A stretch of 29,490 nucleotides of DNA from JBFWUW01 sp050247075 (lineage in GTDB: Bacteria; Planctomycetota; Planctomycetia; Pirellulales; JBFWUW01). A program made the position numbers and the translations under genes. The stretch spans positions 1 to 29,490 of the forward strand of contig JBFWUW010000078.1 of the NCBI GenBank assembly GCA_050247075.1, in the 5' to 3' direction. The notes below the pieces were generated by a model. That model made no database searches and was not told the origin of the DNA. It saw only the letters and a list, made by a program, of their open reading frames with translations. Shown piece after piece: positions 8,016-16,302 of this stretch (position 1 is the first letter of the stretch; every line of letters begins with the position of its first letter).

Positions 8016-8642
8016 ATGCCCGAACCGTTCTCCTGGTCCGAACTGTATCGTCGGCGGCGGGAGACCGCGGCCCAATTCGGCCCGATCTTTGGCCTCAGGA
8101 TCGTCCGCCGCGTGCGGGAGGTCTTACTGTCGTGCGTGGCCAACGGCGACCATGTGCTGGAAGTGGGCGCGGGCGACCGCTCGATGGGCCAGGCGCTGTT
8201 GGCCGCGCGAAGCGATGTCGTCTATCGCTCGTTGGATATCGACCCGCATGGCAAGCACGACTATCGCCAGTGGAGCGAAGTCGATGAAAGCTTTGACGTG
8301 GTGTTTGCCTTCGAGGTGATCGAACATCTGCCGCTGGAAGAAATACCCGGCTGGTTGCAACAGATGGCCAACCTTTTGCGGCCCGGCGGACGTTTATTGC
8401 TAAGCACGCCGAACACCTTTTACCCGCCGGCCTATCTGCGCGATGCAACGCATCGCACACCGTTATGTTATGACGAACTGGCGGGGCTGGTGTCGGGGAC
8501 TGGCTTGCAAGTGGAACAGATCGTGCGCATCTATCACGATCCGCTGCACCGCAAACTGTTGCGGCGATATGTGTTCGGGTGGCTGTTTCGGCTGATCGGC
8601 ATCGACTTCGCCCGGCAGATCGTATTGGTCGCCCGGCGGTAA
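8016..8642 (+). CDS. Class I SAM-dependent methyltransferase
   Basis: This 208-residue protein has a Methyltransf_11/25-type Rossmann fold. Motif I VLEVGAGDRSMGQ is at about residues 46-58, the acidic end of the second strand is in YRSLDIDPHG, motif IV is FDVVFAFEVIEHLP, and LLRPGGRLLLSTPN follows. VIEHLP and the S-T-P-N ending are typical of methyltransferases acting on small molecules or lipid/sugar precursors, as in the UbiE/UbiG-like group. The C-terminus (about 180-208) is basic and hydrophobic, and could touch the membrane. It starts at ATG 8016, 26 bp after rnc, with no strong ribosome binding site, so translation may depend on rnc. The substrate cannot be inferred. Confidence 0.82.
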   Translation: MPEPFSWSELYRRRRETAAQFGPIFGLRIVRRVREVLLSCVANGDHVLEVGAGDRSMGQALLAARSDVVYRSLDIDPHGKHDYRQWSEVDESFDVVFAFEVIEHLPLEEIPGWLQQMANLLRPGGRLLLSTPNTFYPPAYLRDATHRTPLCYDELAGLVSGTGLQVEQIVRIYHDPLHRKLLRRYVFGWLFRLIGIDFARQIVLVARR

Positions 8643-8654
8643 GGGGACCAGTAC

Positions 8655-8762
8655 TCCCTCTCCCGGTACTCCGGGAGAGGGTTGGGGAGAGGGCGATACG
8701 GCGATAGAGCATCCATCAACCAAACCCTCACCTCGGCCCGCTCCTAAAGAGAGCGGGAGCAA
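8655..8762. repeat. Family C repeat element (about 108 nt)
   Basis: The element begins 12 nt after the methyltransferase stop codon. A stem with 11-nt arms CCCTCTCCCGG (8657-8667 and 8672-8682, loop TACT) is followed by TTGGGGAGAGGG, and a second, imperfect GC-rich hairpin lies at about 8723-8762. The 38 nt at 8657-8694 are the exact reverse complement of 29427-29464, so this is an inverted second copy of the element at the window's right edge. Confidence 0.8.
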
Positions 8763-8763
8763 A

Positions 8764-8790
8764 CGCCGGCGTTGGAAACGCCTCCTACAA
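8764..8790. repeat. Family A repeat, single arm
   Basis: This sequence read on the minus strand is TGTAGGAGGCGTTTCCAACG plus a few more bases, matching an arm of the inverted repeat at 2930-3003. It begins about 5 nt after the TAA of the minus-strand cysteine hydrolase. The partner arm is absent; the family C element lies where it would be. Confidence 0.75.
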
Positions 8791-8794
8791 GACG

Positions 8795-9739
8795 TTACTT
8801 CGTCGCGCCTGCGGGATCATCTGATCCGGGCACAACCTGCAATAGGTCGGCCGATGCAATCGAAGGGCACCAGTGCCGCTCGATATGTTCCACCACCAAC
8901 TCGGTGCCGCGGGTGTGGCTGACGAATGGATGCTTGCGCGGGTCGTACATGGCGTCGGTCAGGTCGCGGGCCAGAACAACGTTCATGCCGACCTTGGTCA
9001 TCTGGCGAATGCCGAATGACCGGCCCAGCACGCACATATTGGTATGCACGCCCATCAGCACCAGGTTCTTGATCCCCTCTTGTTGGCAATAGTTGTAGAC
9101 CTCCACGCCGCTGTCGGTCACGCCATCGTATCCCAAGATATCGAGCGCCGGGTGCTGCCGCGTCCAGACTCCTTGCGAAGGCGGGTTGTCGGGATCCTCG
9201 CAGCCTCCTTCTTTGTCGTCGATCGGCAGATCCCCCTCTTTGTCCCGCTCGAGCCGGCACCAGCGGTCGATGGGCGAAGGGGGCGTGGCCGTGACGGCTT
9301 GCGTCATGCGGCGGCGGAAGGGTGTCCCTTCGTAGAACTTGAGGGTATCGCTGGGGCAATGAATGATCTGCACGCCATGGCCGCGGGCCGCCGTTAAGAC
9401 TTCATTCATCCGCGGAACCATCGCGCCGACCCGTTGCGTGGCGGCCTGGCACCAATGCTTGTCCCACATGTCGCAAATGATGATCGCCGTTTCGGAGGCC
9501 TTCCACTCAACCGGTGTTTCGACGATCTCCAGTTGGCCAATACCTTGTTGCGGCTCGCGCCGCTGCCGGGCCAGCAATCGCAACGTGCCTGGCACTTTCA
9601 CTCTCGCCGGTACGGCATCGCCCTCGGCGGCTGGCGAAGGCAGCGCCGCCAGGCTGCATAACAGCACGGCGGCCAACCAGACGACGATGCTCCAGTTGTC
9701 CGACAACGATGAACCGCGAAGGCGCCGTGAGATATGCAT
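8795..9739 (-). CDS. Exported cysteine hydrolase, isochorismatase family
   Basis: This member of the isochorismatase-like cysteine hydrolases (the family of nicotinamidase and N-carbamoylsarcosine amidase) has the catalytic Asp in CDMWDKHW (about residue 90). The nucleophilic Cys is in GVHTNMCVLGRSFG (Cys236), just after the family's typical HTN turn. The third residue of the usual Asp-Lys-Cys triad is not clear; WTRQHPAL (Arg194) stands where a Lys would be expected. It starts at ATG 9739, giving a signal peptide: MHISRRLRGS, then a hydrophobic stretch WLAAVLLCSLAAL, then cleavage near SPAAEG. The mature protein is therefore probably periplasmic. A 39-residue upstream extension would hide the signal and is not favoured. 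The protein is 314 residues, longer than cytoplasmic homologues of about 200, with an insertion containing DDKEGGCEDPDNPP. The substrate is unknown. Confidence 0.82.
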   Translation of the reverse strand: MHISRRLRGSSLSDNWSIVVWLAAVLLCSLAALPSPAAEGDAVPARVKVPGTLRLLARQRREPQQGIGQLEIVETPVEWKASETAIIICDMWDKHWCQAATQRVGAMVPRMNEVLTAARGHGVQIIHCPSDTLKFYEGTPFRRRMTQAVTATPPSPIDRWCRLERDKEGDLPIDDKEGGCEDPDNPPSQGVWTRQHPALDILGYDGVTDSGVEVYNYCQQEGIKNLVLMGVHTNMCVLGRSFGIRQMTKVGMNVVLARDLTDAMYDPRKHPFVSHTRGTELVVEHIERHWCPSIASADLLQVVPGSDDPAGATK

Positions 9740-10071
9740 GGAAAGTACCCGTGGAGGAGGGGTTGCGGCAAAATCGAATGCTCCCCATGAAAGCACGCCA
9801 CGGCACGAAAGTCCAGTCTTGCGGTCCTTGGCTTGGCTACGCCAAAGTCGCTTCACATCTTATCCCAGGGCTTCCGGCGGCTTCAGAACCCGTTGGACTT
9901 GCCGTTTAGCCGGATTAGACTAAGGGGCGACGAGGAATAGCCAGGGGCAGAAATTGGGGGCGGTAGGATGGAACGCAATGGAAACTTGTGGAGGAATACT
10001 CACTATGCAGCGGGCCTGCTTGCCGATTGTCTATGTCGTCGTCGAAGAGTTCATCGTTTTGGAAGAACTCC
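9740..10071. other. Intergenic region between two divergent genes
   Basis: This 332-nt stretch separates the cysteine hydrolase from rarA. It holds a weak promoter-like sequence for rarA and no repeat copies. In-frame upstream starts for rarA occur at 9988 and 10033 but lack good ribosome binding sites. No RNA gene was recognised. Confidence 0.5.
9894..9922 (+). promoter_or_regulatory. Weak promoter-like sequence upstream of rarA
   Basis: TTGGAC (9894-9899) and TAGACT (9917-9922) are separated by 17 nt. The spacing is ideal but the match to TTGACA/TATAAT is only partial. It would give a 5' leader of about 140 nt before ATG 10072. Confidence 0.22.
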
Positions 10072-11415
10072 ATGTCGCTGTTTGAAGCGGCCGAAGAGGC
10101 AAACCGCCGCGGCGCGCTGCCACTGGCCGCCCGCATGCGACCCACGAACTTGGACGAGTTCGTCGGCCAGCATCATTTCTTGGGTGAGGGGAAGCTGCTG
10201 CGCCGTTTGCTGAAGGCCGACCGGCTCGGCTCGGTGATCTTTTACGGCCCGCCTGGCACCGGCAAGACCACGCTGGCCAGACTGTTGGCCAGTGCCTCGC
10301 GCAGTTATTTTCAGCAGATGAATGCCGTCACCAGCGGCGTCAAGGAACTTCGCGAGGCGATCGAAGCGGCTCAGATCCGTCTGGCTTCGGACGGGCTGAA
10401 GACGCTGTTGTTCGTCGATGAAATCCACCGCTTCAACAAGGCCCAGCAAGATGTGCTGTTGCCACATGTGGAGGACGGCACGATTGTTTTGGCCGGGGCC
10501 ACGACGCAGAACCCGTTCTTTGCCTTGACCAGCGCACTGGTCAGCCGCAGCCGGGTATTTGAATTTCAGCCGCTGTCACCCGACGACATAAGGCGGCTGC
10601 TGCGCCGCGCGTTGGAAGACAAGTACCGTGGCCTGGGTGCGCACGATGTCTGGCCGCACGACGACGCGCTCGATTTTCTGGCGGAAGTCTGCGACGGCGA
10701 CGCCCGGCAGGCCCTGGCCACACTGGAGATTGCCGTTCTTTCAACGAGCCAGCGCCCGCTGGAACTGACGAAGCAGCTCGTGGAAGAGTCGGTGCAGCGT
10801 AAGTCGATCGAGTACGACCGCGACGGCGATTCGCACTACGATGCGGCCAGTGCGCTCATCAAAAGCATCCGCGGCAGCGACCCCGACGCCGGCTTGTATT
10901 GGCTGGCCCGCATGTTGGAAGGGGGGGAAGACGTGCGGTTTCTCACGCGGCGGCTGGTGATATTGGCCAGCGAGGATATCGGCAACGCCGACCCGCACGC
11001 CTTGCCGCTGGCCGTGGCGGCCATGCAAGCTTGTGAGTTTGTCGGCCTGCCGGAGTGCCAATACGCGCTGGCCCAGGCCGTCACCTATTTGGCCTGCGCG
11101 TTTAAGTCCAATGCCGCCACCGTGGCGATTGGCGAAGCCCGCCGCGACATTCGCGAGGGGCGTTTGTTGCCCGTGCCGGTCCATCTTCGCGACAGCCATT
11201 ACAACGGCGCGGAAAGGCTGGGGCACGGGCAAGGCTACGAATACGCGCACGACAGTCTGGACGGCATCGCCAGCCAGGACTATCTAGGGGTGGAAAAGCA
11301 ATACTACCGCCCCGTGCAGCGCGGCTTTGAGGCCGATCTATCGCGCCGGCTGGAAGCCATCCGCTTGCGGTTGCGGGCCGCCAAACAAAATGGGCATGAA
11401 CCCGACGACGACTAA
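10072..11415 (+). CDS. rarA: Replication-associated recombination protein A (AAA+ ATPase)
   Basis: RarA/MgsA is an AAA+ ATPase related to clamp loaders and eukaryotic WRNIP1 that acts at stalled replication forks. Walker A GPPGTGKTT is at residues 59-67, Walker B LLFVDEIHRFNK has the Asp/Glu pair at about 116-117, sensor 1 GATTQNPFF is at about 142-150, and arginine residues in VSRSRVF follow. The C-terminal half carries the family's tetramerisation part, including LARMLEGGEDVRFLTRRL and ASEDIGNADPHAL. ATG 10072 was chosen because GGAAGA lies 5 nt upstream and because MSLFEAAEEANRR matches how this family normally opens. The 447-residue length fits. The transposase follows on the same strand but lies within its own repeat unit. 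Confidence 0.93.
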   Translation: MSLFEAAEEANRRGALPLAARMRPTNLDEFVGQHHFLGEGKLLRRLLKADRLGSVIFYGPPGTGKTTLARLLASASRSYFQQMNAVTSGVKELREAIEAAQIRLASDGLKTLLFVDEIHRFNKAQQDVLLPHVEDGTIVLAGATTQNPFFALTSALVSRSRVFEFQPLSPDDIRRLLRRALEDKYRGLGAHDVWPHDDALDFLAEVCDGDARQALATLEIAVLSTSQRPLELTKQLVEESVQRKSIEYDRDGDSHYDAASALIKSIRGSDPDAGLYWLARMLEGGEDVRFLTRRLVILASEDIGNADPHALPLAVAAMQACEFVGLPECQYALAQAVTYLACAFKSNAATVAIGEARRDIREGRLLPVPVHLRDSHYNGAERLGHGQGYEYAHDSLDGIASQDYLGVEKQYYRPVQRGFEADLSRRLEAIRLRLRAAKQNGHEPDDD

Positions 11416-11441
11416 GATGGGAAAGGCAACCGTGCCGTCAG

Positions 11442-11504
11442 CCTGAAGGGCTGAAGGATTCTAGCCCTGGGTTGAGTGGCAACGCTACGAAACCCAGGGT
11501 AACG
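11442..11504. repeat. Left inverted arm of the transposase unit (REP-like)
   Basis: These 63 nt pair imperfectly, in inverted orientation, with 12176-12238. The outer 26 nt (CCTGAAGGGC…) differ at one position. Inside is a hairpin with 9-nt stems CCCTGGGTT (11465-11473) and AACCCAGGG (11491-11499). A second small hairpin, GTGGTC/GACCAC, follows at 11525-11541. The arm begins 26 nt after the rarA stop. Confidence 0.8.
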
Positions 11505-11612
11505 GCCCGTTTAGAATTGTTGTTGTGGTCTGAAGGACCACGGGAAACAGATGGTTTCGATCATGCCGCCGATGATCGCGCGGCTTGCATCCAAACAAGG
11601 ACGAGCCGATCA

Positions 11613-12065
11613 ATGTCGCAATCTCTTTCGAAAATCTACATCCATTCGGTTTTTTCCACGAAGAACCGTGAGCGTCGGCTGTCTGCCGCGATTCGCCCGG
11701 ACTTACATCGCTATATGGGCGGGATATTGAATGATATCGGCTGCGTACCCGTTGAGATCAACACCGAGCCGGATCATGCTCATCTCTTGTTTTTGCTGGG
11801 CCGCACGAACACCGCGTCCGATGTTGTGGGCCAGGTCAAGAAGGGCTCGACGAATTGGCTGCAACTCCAACACCCGGATTTGGCTGAGTTTCACTGGCAA
11901 AACGGTTATGGCGCTTTCTCCGTCAGCCAATCGAACGTGCCTGACGTGAGGAAATACATCGGGCGGCAGGCCGAGCATCATGCTCATCGAGGATTCCAAG
12001 AGGAATTTCGCGCGCTTCTGGTGCGCCATGAGATTGAATACGATGAGCGGTATGTTTGGGATTGA
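11613..12065 (+). CDS. IS200/REP-associated tyrosine transposase (Y1_Tnp)
   Basis: A single-strand DNA transposase of the HUH superfamily, 150 residues from ATG 11613. The HUH metal-binding pair is His55 and His57 (DHAHLLFLL). The catalytic tyrosine is probably Tyr115 in VRKYIGRQAEHH. Other family wording is SKIYIHSVFSTKNRE at the start, WQNGYGAFSVSQSN in the middle and DERYVWD at the end. All catalytic residues are present, so the gene looks intact. A purine-rich AAGGA lies about 11 nt upstream of the ATG; the frame is open further upstream but without a good start. No TnpB-like gene accompanies it. The inverted REP-like arms on both sides suggest that it mobilises those repeats. Confidence 0.9.
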   Translation: MSQSLSKIYIHSVFSTKNRERRLSAAIRPDLHRYMGGILNDIGCVPVEINTEPDHAHLLFLLGRTNTASDVVGQVKKGSTNWLQLQHPDLAEFHWQNGYGAFSVSQSNVPDVRKYIGRQAEHHAHRGFQEEFRALLVRHEIEYDERYVWD

Positions 12066-12136
12066 GCGGGTAGCTATTTCCCATTTGTTGCGCGGAGTGG
12101 GCTAGGGTTGGTGTATCGCATCGCGATGCTTCTCCC

Positions 12137-12153
12137 CGGCCCTGTCAGGGCCG
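12137..12153. repeat. Perfect short palindrome
   Basis: An 8-nt arm CGGCCCTG pairs with CAGGGCCG around a single T. It lies between the transposase stop and the right inverted arm, and resembles the other CCCTG hairpins of this unit. Confidence 0.75.
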
Positions 12154-12175
12154 TGAAGACGGTCCTATTTGGATC

Positions 12176-12238
12176 GTAACCCAGGGTCTGCGCGACTTTG
12201 TCGCTGGACCCTGGGCTAGAATCCTTCGGCCCTTCAGG
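12176..12238. repeat. Right inverted arm of the transposase unit (REP-like)
   Basis: This is the partner of 11442-11504. It contains a perfect 9-nt hairpin, CCCAGGGTC (12180-12188) with GACCCTGGG (12207-12215), followed by CTAGAATCCTTCGG and CCCTTCAGG, which mirror the outer part of the left arm. Confidence 0.8.
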
Positions 12239-12289
12239 CCGGATGCTGGCTAGAATTGTCCTGGCCCTTTTAGGGCAGACATGCATTCG

Positions 12290-12350
12290 TGGGACATCGC
12301 GTTGCCGCCACAAGATAATGGCAGATTTATTCCCGCTTGTCCCACCCTAC
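12290..12350. repeat. Family B repeat, right half only
   Basis: This copy starts at GTGGGACATCGCG and ends CGCTTGTCCCACCCTAC, the same wording as the right half of the complete element at 25261-25398. The left half is missing. It begins 2 nt after the stop codon of the minus-strand export gene. Confidence 0.7.
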
Positions 12351-12352
12351 TA

Positions 12353-13624
12353 TTACAGCGTCCCTAATGAACCGAGGCTGAAGGCGTAGTTCATGGGGAC
12401 CACGCGGTAGATGCCGCGGGTGAAGAGCAAGTCGGCCCATTCGCCGGCTCGCAGGGCGGCCATCTTGGGGACGAGCACCACGTCCGAGTCCGACAGCCAT
12501 AGTTCGCCGGCCGGGCATGGCTCGGCACCGCGCATCAGGGGTGCCCACATATCGACGCGGGTGGCCAGCAGCCGCCAATCATCGCCGCGGCGGAAGATGA
12601 TGACGTTACGCAAGTTGGCCCCCACGTTCCAGCCGCCCGCCATGCTCACGGCTTGCATCAGCGTGGTAGGGCCAGTCAGCACCTGGCGGCCCGGCGTGCG
12701 GACTTCTCCCAACACAAAGACGCTGCGCGGCGCACGCTCGAACAACGCGGGGACGACTTCGATTCCCTCGATTGTCTCACGGTAGCGGGCGTCCAGTTCG
12801 GCCTTCAACTCTGTCAGCGTCAGGCCCAAGGCCGGCACAGCGCCGACCGCGGGGAGGGAAATGGTGCCATCCGGAATCACCCGCACCGTGCGAATTTGGC
12901 CGCCGAAACCGAAACGGGTAATGACCGCGTCGCGCAGGTCTTCCAGCTTGGTATTGACCTTGGTTGGCGTCACGGTGATGGAGGGTTCTTTGTAGTACTT
13001 GGTGTAGAGCTGCTCTAATTCCTCACGAAGCTGGGGGACGTTCTTGCCGGCGGCCCGCACGTCGCCCAGCAGCCGCAGCGTGACCATGCCGTCGGGCTGT
13101 ACCACGAGAGACTCGCGGTTCAGGTTAGGGTCGCTGAACGACTCCACGCGAATCTCATCACCCACATTCAGTTGATACAGTTTGGTGGTTTGCTCGCGAG
13201 TCAGGCGGTAGATGCACTCCAGCACGTCATCGACACGCAACCGGTACTCCGGCACATGCCGCGTGCGCGCGTGGCCCACATATTCGCCTTGCGCGTACAT
13301 TTGCCACGGCATGGGGCGGGTCGGATTGTATTGTTCAGGCCGGCAATAGCCATCCGCGCAGTCAATATAGGGCGGACTGACAGGTGCCGCCGGTCCCAAC
13401 TTTTGGCACAGCAAGACCTGGCCCGGTTTCTCCGCCGTGGCGTGCCTGGCAACAAGCGGCGCGTCGATCTCGATGGTGCGAGGTTTTGGCGCAACTTGTT
13501 TAGCGGCCGGCTCGACGGCCTTGGCCTGTGTGGCCCATTCGCCAATGGCCAAGGTCAAAATCGCGCATGCACCCAGCTTTTGCAGGGCTGTCGCGGAGAC
13601 AATGCGGCATGGAGCAAGTTTCAT
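12353..13624 (-). CDS. Polysaccharide biosynthesis/export protein (Wza-like, SLBB domain)
   Basis: This is an outer-membrane or periplasmic component for export of extracellular polysaccharide. It starts at ATG 13624. An N-terminal signal peptide (MKLAPCRIVSATAL…) has a hydrophobic core and a likely cleavage after ATQAKA, at about residue 36. The poly-export region (about 125-260) opens with two similar strands, YRLRVDDVLE and YQLNVGDEIRVESF, and continues VVQPDGMVTLRLLGDVRAAG and VIPDGTISLPAVGAV. An SLBB domain follows (about 300-352: VFVLGEVRTPGRQVLTGP, then AVSMAGG). The cysteine at position 20 is not a good lipobox. The 423 residues end with a conserved-looking tail. It lies 65 bp downstream of the TPR-like protein gene on the same strand, so the two probably act together. 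No glycosyltransferase or Wzc kinase is visible in the window. Confidence 0.88.
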   Translation of the reverse strand: MKLAPCRIVSATALQKLGACAILTLAIGEWATQAKAVEPAAKQVAPKPRTIEIDAPLVARHATAEKPGQVLLCQKLGPAAPVSPPYIDCADGYCRPEQYNPTRPMPWQMYAQGEYVGHARTRHVPEYRLRVDDVLECIYRLTREQTTKLYQLNVGDEIRVESFSDPNLNRESLVVQPDGMVTLRLLGDVRAAGKNVPQLREELEQLYTKYYKEPSITVTPTKVNTKLEDLRDAVITRFGFGGQIRTVRVIPDGTISLPAVGAVPALGLTLTELKAELDARYRETIEGIEVVPALFERAPRSVFVLGEVRTPGRQVLTGPTTLMQAVSMAGGWNVGANLRNVIIFRRGDDWRLLATRVDMWAPLMRGAEPCPAGELWLSDSDVVLVPKMAALRAGEWADLLFTRGIYRVVPMNYAFSLGSLGTL

Positions 13625-13689
13625 GGCAGACTAATCGCGGGCTAAAGTCGGACGGGTGTAATGGCTGCAATCGCGGAATTGGGAAGTAG

Positions 13690-15054
13690 TCACTTACGCG
13701 ACCGCTGGATCGGGGCGGAACTTTGTCGCGGCTTGCCGGGCGCTTGTGCCGCGCTGGGAGCCGCCGGCATGTTTTCGTCCATATTGGGGTTTTGTTCGGC
13801 GAAGACCTTGGCATCGACCCATTTCACATCGGGTCGGTTCTCGCCAGCCCGCGCCAACGGCTTGCCCCGGCTGGCCAATTGAGACTCTTGCCGGGCGGCC
13901 TCGGCCAATTGGTCCTCGCCCAATTGCCCGTGGACGACCGACAGGTTGTGCCATGTTTCGGGCAAGGCGGAAATCCGGGCGCTGTGGATCAGCCACTCGC
14001 GGGCCTCTTCCAATCGTCCGCCACGGGCCAGCAGTACTCCCAGCTCGTTGCAAGCCAACGGGTTGTTCGGGCTGACCATGATGGCCGCCTGGTGGAAGAC
14101 CAATGCCTTGGACTCGGTACCCGGCACAATGACGGATTTCTGCTCGGCCAAGACAGTGTGCATTTTCCCCAGGCCAAACAGGGCCATGGAGCCGACTGGC
14201 TCTCCTTCGACCGCCAGGGCCAGTTGTTCCTGGGCAAAGGTGTAATACTCGCGTCGTGCCTTTAGTGGGGAAATTTGCGTGTTGCCGCGCTCGCGGACGA
14301 CCGGCGTGCGATGGCCCGCCACAATAGCACGGACATTCAAATCGCCTTCTAGTTCACCGTTGGCGGCGATAAAGGCGTCCGATTCCTCCAATGCCCGTAA
14401 TCCGGCGGCCAGCGCCTGACTGTGTTGAACGCCGCCTGCTACCGCATCTTGGGCCTCGGCAATCAGCCGCAAAGCCTTGATGATGGCCGCGCGGCCGGAG
14501 AAGAAGGCCCGCCGTTCGGCTAGCTCCATGCCACGGCGGATTTCCAGATCAGCTCGCTGCGCGACGGCATCGGCGATGCGCCCTTGTGTCGCGGCGCTTT
14601 CACCATCGCCGGGCAATTTGATTTGTTGGGGTGCCAGGACCGGTTCCGACGAAAAGTTGTTGGCGACCGCTGGCGCAGCCAATGCAGGCTTGGTGTATCG
14701 GTTGTCGCTGACGATTTCAAAGTCGTCCGCCTCGGTATCGATATCGTCAGTGCTTGGGTAGCTCTCCGCATTCGCCGATGGCGGAAACACCAGCGAATCG
14801 GGACGAACCGCCGGCTTGTTGGGCTTGGGAGCTTGGTCGCCGATCACCAGGGGAGTTTGCCCGGCCGAAGGTAGCCTTGGCTTGCGCGACGCGGGTTGTG
14901 TACCCGGCCTGGCCCGTCCAACGGCCGCCATATCTAGTTCCGCCGACACGTCCGCGGAGGGAACGGAGTTGACAAAGCCCAGCAGCCATAAAGTCAGCCC
15001 CAACAGCGTGGCGCAGAACAGAATGATTGTCCAATGCGTGTTGCGCTCTGGCAT
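13690..15054 (-). CDS. Membrane-anchored TPR-like protein, probable partner of the export protein
   Basis: This 454-residue protein starts at ATG 15054, with AGGGA about 5 nt upstream. An N-terminal transmembrane segment (HWTIILFCATLLGLTLWLLG, residues 7-26) would anchor it with the rest outside the cytoplasm. Residues about 40-165 are Pro/Ala/Asp-rich and probably disordered. From about 170 the sequence is helical. Residues about 295-390 show repeats of TPR type: ALFGLGKMHTVLAEQ, LACNELGVLLARGGRLEEAREWL and TWHNLSVVHGQLGEDQLAEAA. The last 50 residues are again low complexity. TPR proteins often accompany polysaccharide export systems, and the adjacent co-oriented export gene supports that role here, by inference. 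No specific family name is given. Confidence 0.75.
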   Translation of the reverse strand: MPERNTHWTIILFCATLLGLTLWLLGFVNSVPSADVSAELDMAAVGRARPGTQPASRKPRLPSAGQTPLVIGDQAPKPNKPAVRPDSLVFPPSANAESYPSTDDIDTEADDFEIVSDNRYTKPALAAPAVANNFSSEPVLAPQQIKLPGDGESAATQGRIADAVAQRADLEIRRGMELAERRAFFSGRAAIIKALRLIAEAQDAVAGGVQHSQALAAGLRALEESDAFIAANGELEGDLNVRAIVAGHRTPVVRERGNTQISPLKARREYYTFAQEQLALAVEGEPVGSMALFGLGKMHTVLAEQKSVIVPGTESKALVFHQAAIMVSPNNPLACNELGVLLARGGRLEEAREWLIHSARISALPETWHNLSVVHGQLGEDQLAEAARQESQLASRGKPLARAGENRPDVKWVDAKVFAEQNPNMDENMPAAPSAAQAPGKPRQSSAPIQRSRK

Positions 15055-15313
15055 GACTTCCCTGACTGATCTGGCGGAATCCCTTCCGTTGCGAAATGCG
15101 CGAACGGTTGCGTGGCATGGATTGGCATCGTCCGTGCGACGATTCAGAACTGAATGAATCCAGCCCTCTTGCGGCCAACTTGCGATTGGGCCGCCGAACA
15201 GGCGTCAAACGATGCAAATGCCGAACGGCGCAAGTGTTGAGGCCGTTACTTCGGCAATTGCCGGCGCTTTCCGCGCAGCCAGCACGGTGGGAATGGCGGG
15301 CATATTCAGCGCG

Positions 15314-16273
15314 TCAAAACAGCCTCAGTTGCGTCCCTTTCCCCAGTGTGTGGGCGTTGTAGCCGGCTTCTCGCAACCGGTCGGCGAATGTCTCGGGACC
15401 GTGGGTGCAATAGACCTCCCGCGGAGCCACCCGGGCCACGGCGTCGAACAATTCGTCATAGTCCGCATGATCGGACAACGGCATGGCGTAGTCGGCCCCC
15501 CAACGCCCGCGGACCGCGTCTTTCATGGCCCAGCCAGTGACCGCGATGGTGATTACCCGCTTCAGGCCGGGCAGCGTCTCGGGCCGATGCATGCGGGGCG
15601 GAACGATCACCGCATGGCCCGGCAATGGTCCATCGGCATAGACGCGATAATCGCCCAGGTCCACGCCGCAGGCGGAGTAGACCTGGCTGACTTCAAAGAT
15701 GGAACGATGTTGCAAGACCGGTATGCCCGCCAAGGTCAAGATCCGCGTGACTTCCTGGCTTTTGCCCAATGTATAGGCCTGAATAACTGGCGTGGCTTCA
15801 TCCGTCAAAGTCCGGCGGACCAATTCCAACAGATCCGCGATGACTTGCGCGCGGGGCGTAAGGCGGTATTCCGGCTCGCCGTAAGTACACTCCAGCACCA
15901 GCAAGTCGGCCTGGGGCAATTCGGCCCGCTCGGAGGTGGCCGACTCACCCAATTTGAAGTCGCCCGTGTACAGCAGGGATTGCTGACCGTCGTCGGCTAG
16001 TAACATGGCCGAGCCCAGGCAATGGCCGGCCGGGTAGGTTGTCAATTGCACGCCGCAATAGTCCAACGGCTGACGGTAGGGCAACTCCCGCACTTTGCGC
16101 TGTCCCAACCGCAATTGATACAGGCGTCCGGTGGCGGGCGTGCAGATGGCCACATCGTGCCGGGCCATGTGGTCGCTATGGGCGTGCGACACGAAGGCTT
16201 GCGGCTGCCGGCGGCGGCAGTCGATGGCCAATCGCGGCGAAGTCAGAAACAATCCGCCGTCAAAGTGAAACAC
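15314..16273 (-). CDS. MBL-fold exonuclease-like protein (CPSF73/ligase-associated nuclease superfamily)
   Basis: A metallo-beta-lactamase-fold hydrolase of 319 residues. The metal motif HAHSDH is at 30-35, with His84 (PAGHCLGS), Asp105 (YTGDFK) and, near the end, LSDHADY (266-272) and THGPE (about 290). This set matches the nucleic-acid-processing MBL group that includes mRNA 3'-end-processing factors and the bacterial 'ligase-associated DNA exonuclease' proteins. No DNA ligase or Lhr-type helicase gene is in the window, so the usual partner context is missing. It starts at ATG 16273, 29 bp after the stop of the co-directional TIM-barrel gene, and the two probably form one transcript. Whether it acts on DNA or RNA is undetermined. 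Confidence 0.8.
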   Translation of the reverse strand: MFHFDGGLFLTSPRLAIDCRRRQPQAFVSHAHSDHMARHDVAICTPATGRLYQLRLGQRKVRELPYRQPLDYCGVQLTTYPAGHCLGSAMLLADDGQQSLLYTGDFKLGESATSERAELPQADLLVLECTYGEPEYRLTPRAQVIADLLELVRRTLTDEATPVIQAYTLGKSQEVTRILTLAGIPVLQHRSIFEVSQVYSACGVDLGDYRVYADGPLPGHAVIVPPRMHRPETLPGLKRVITIAVTGWAMKDAVRGRWGADYAMPLSDHADYDELFDAVARVAPREVYCTHGPETFADRLREAGYNAHTLGKGTQLRLF

Positions 16274-16302
16274 GGCGGTTCCCGTCTAGGCGTGGGAGTG
16301 AT

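Larger units (their letters stand above)
11442..12238. mobile_element. RAYT/IS200-like unit: transposase bracketed by inverted REP-like arms
   Basis: The unit consists of a 63-nt left arm, a single Y1-type transposase gene (11613-12065) and a matching 63-nt right arm in opposite orientation. Each arm contains a hairpin ending in CCCTGGG/CCCAGGG. Classic IS200/IS605 elements have subterminal hairpins and no terminal inverted repeats. A transposase sitting between inverted hairpin repeats is instead the layout described for REP-associated tyrosine transposases. The exact ends are uncertain: the right side continues with similar short hairpins to about 12275. Confidence 0.65.
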
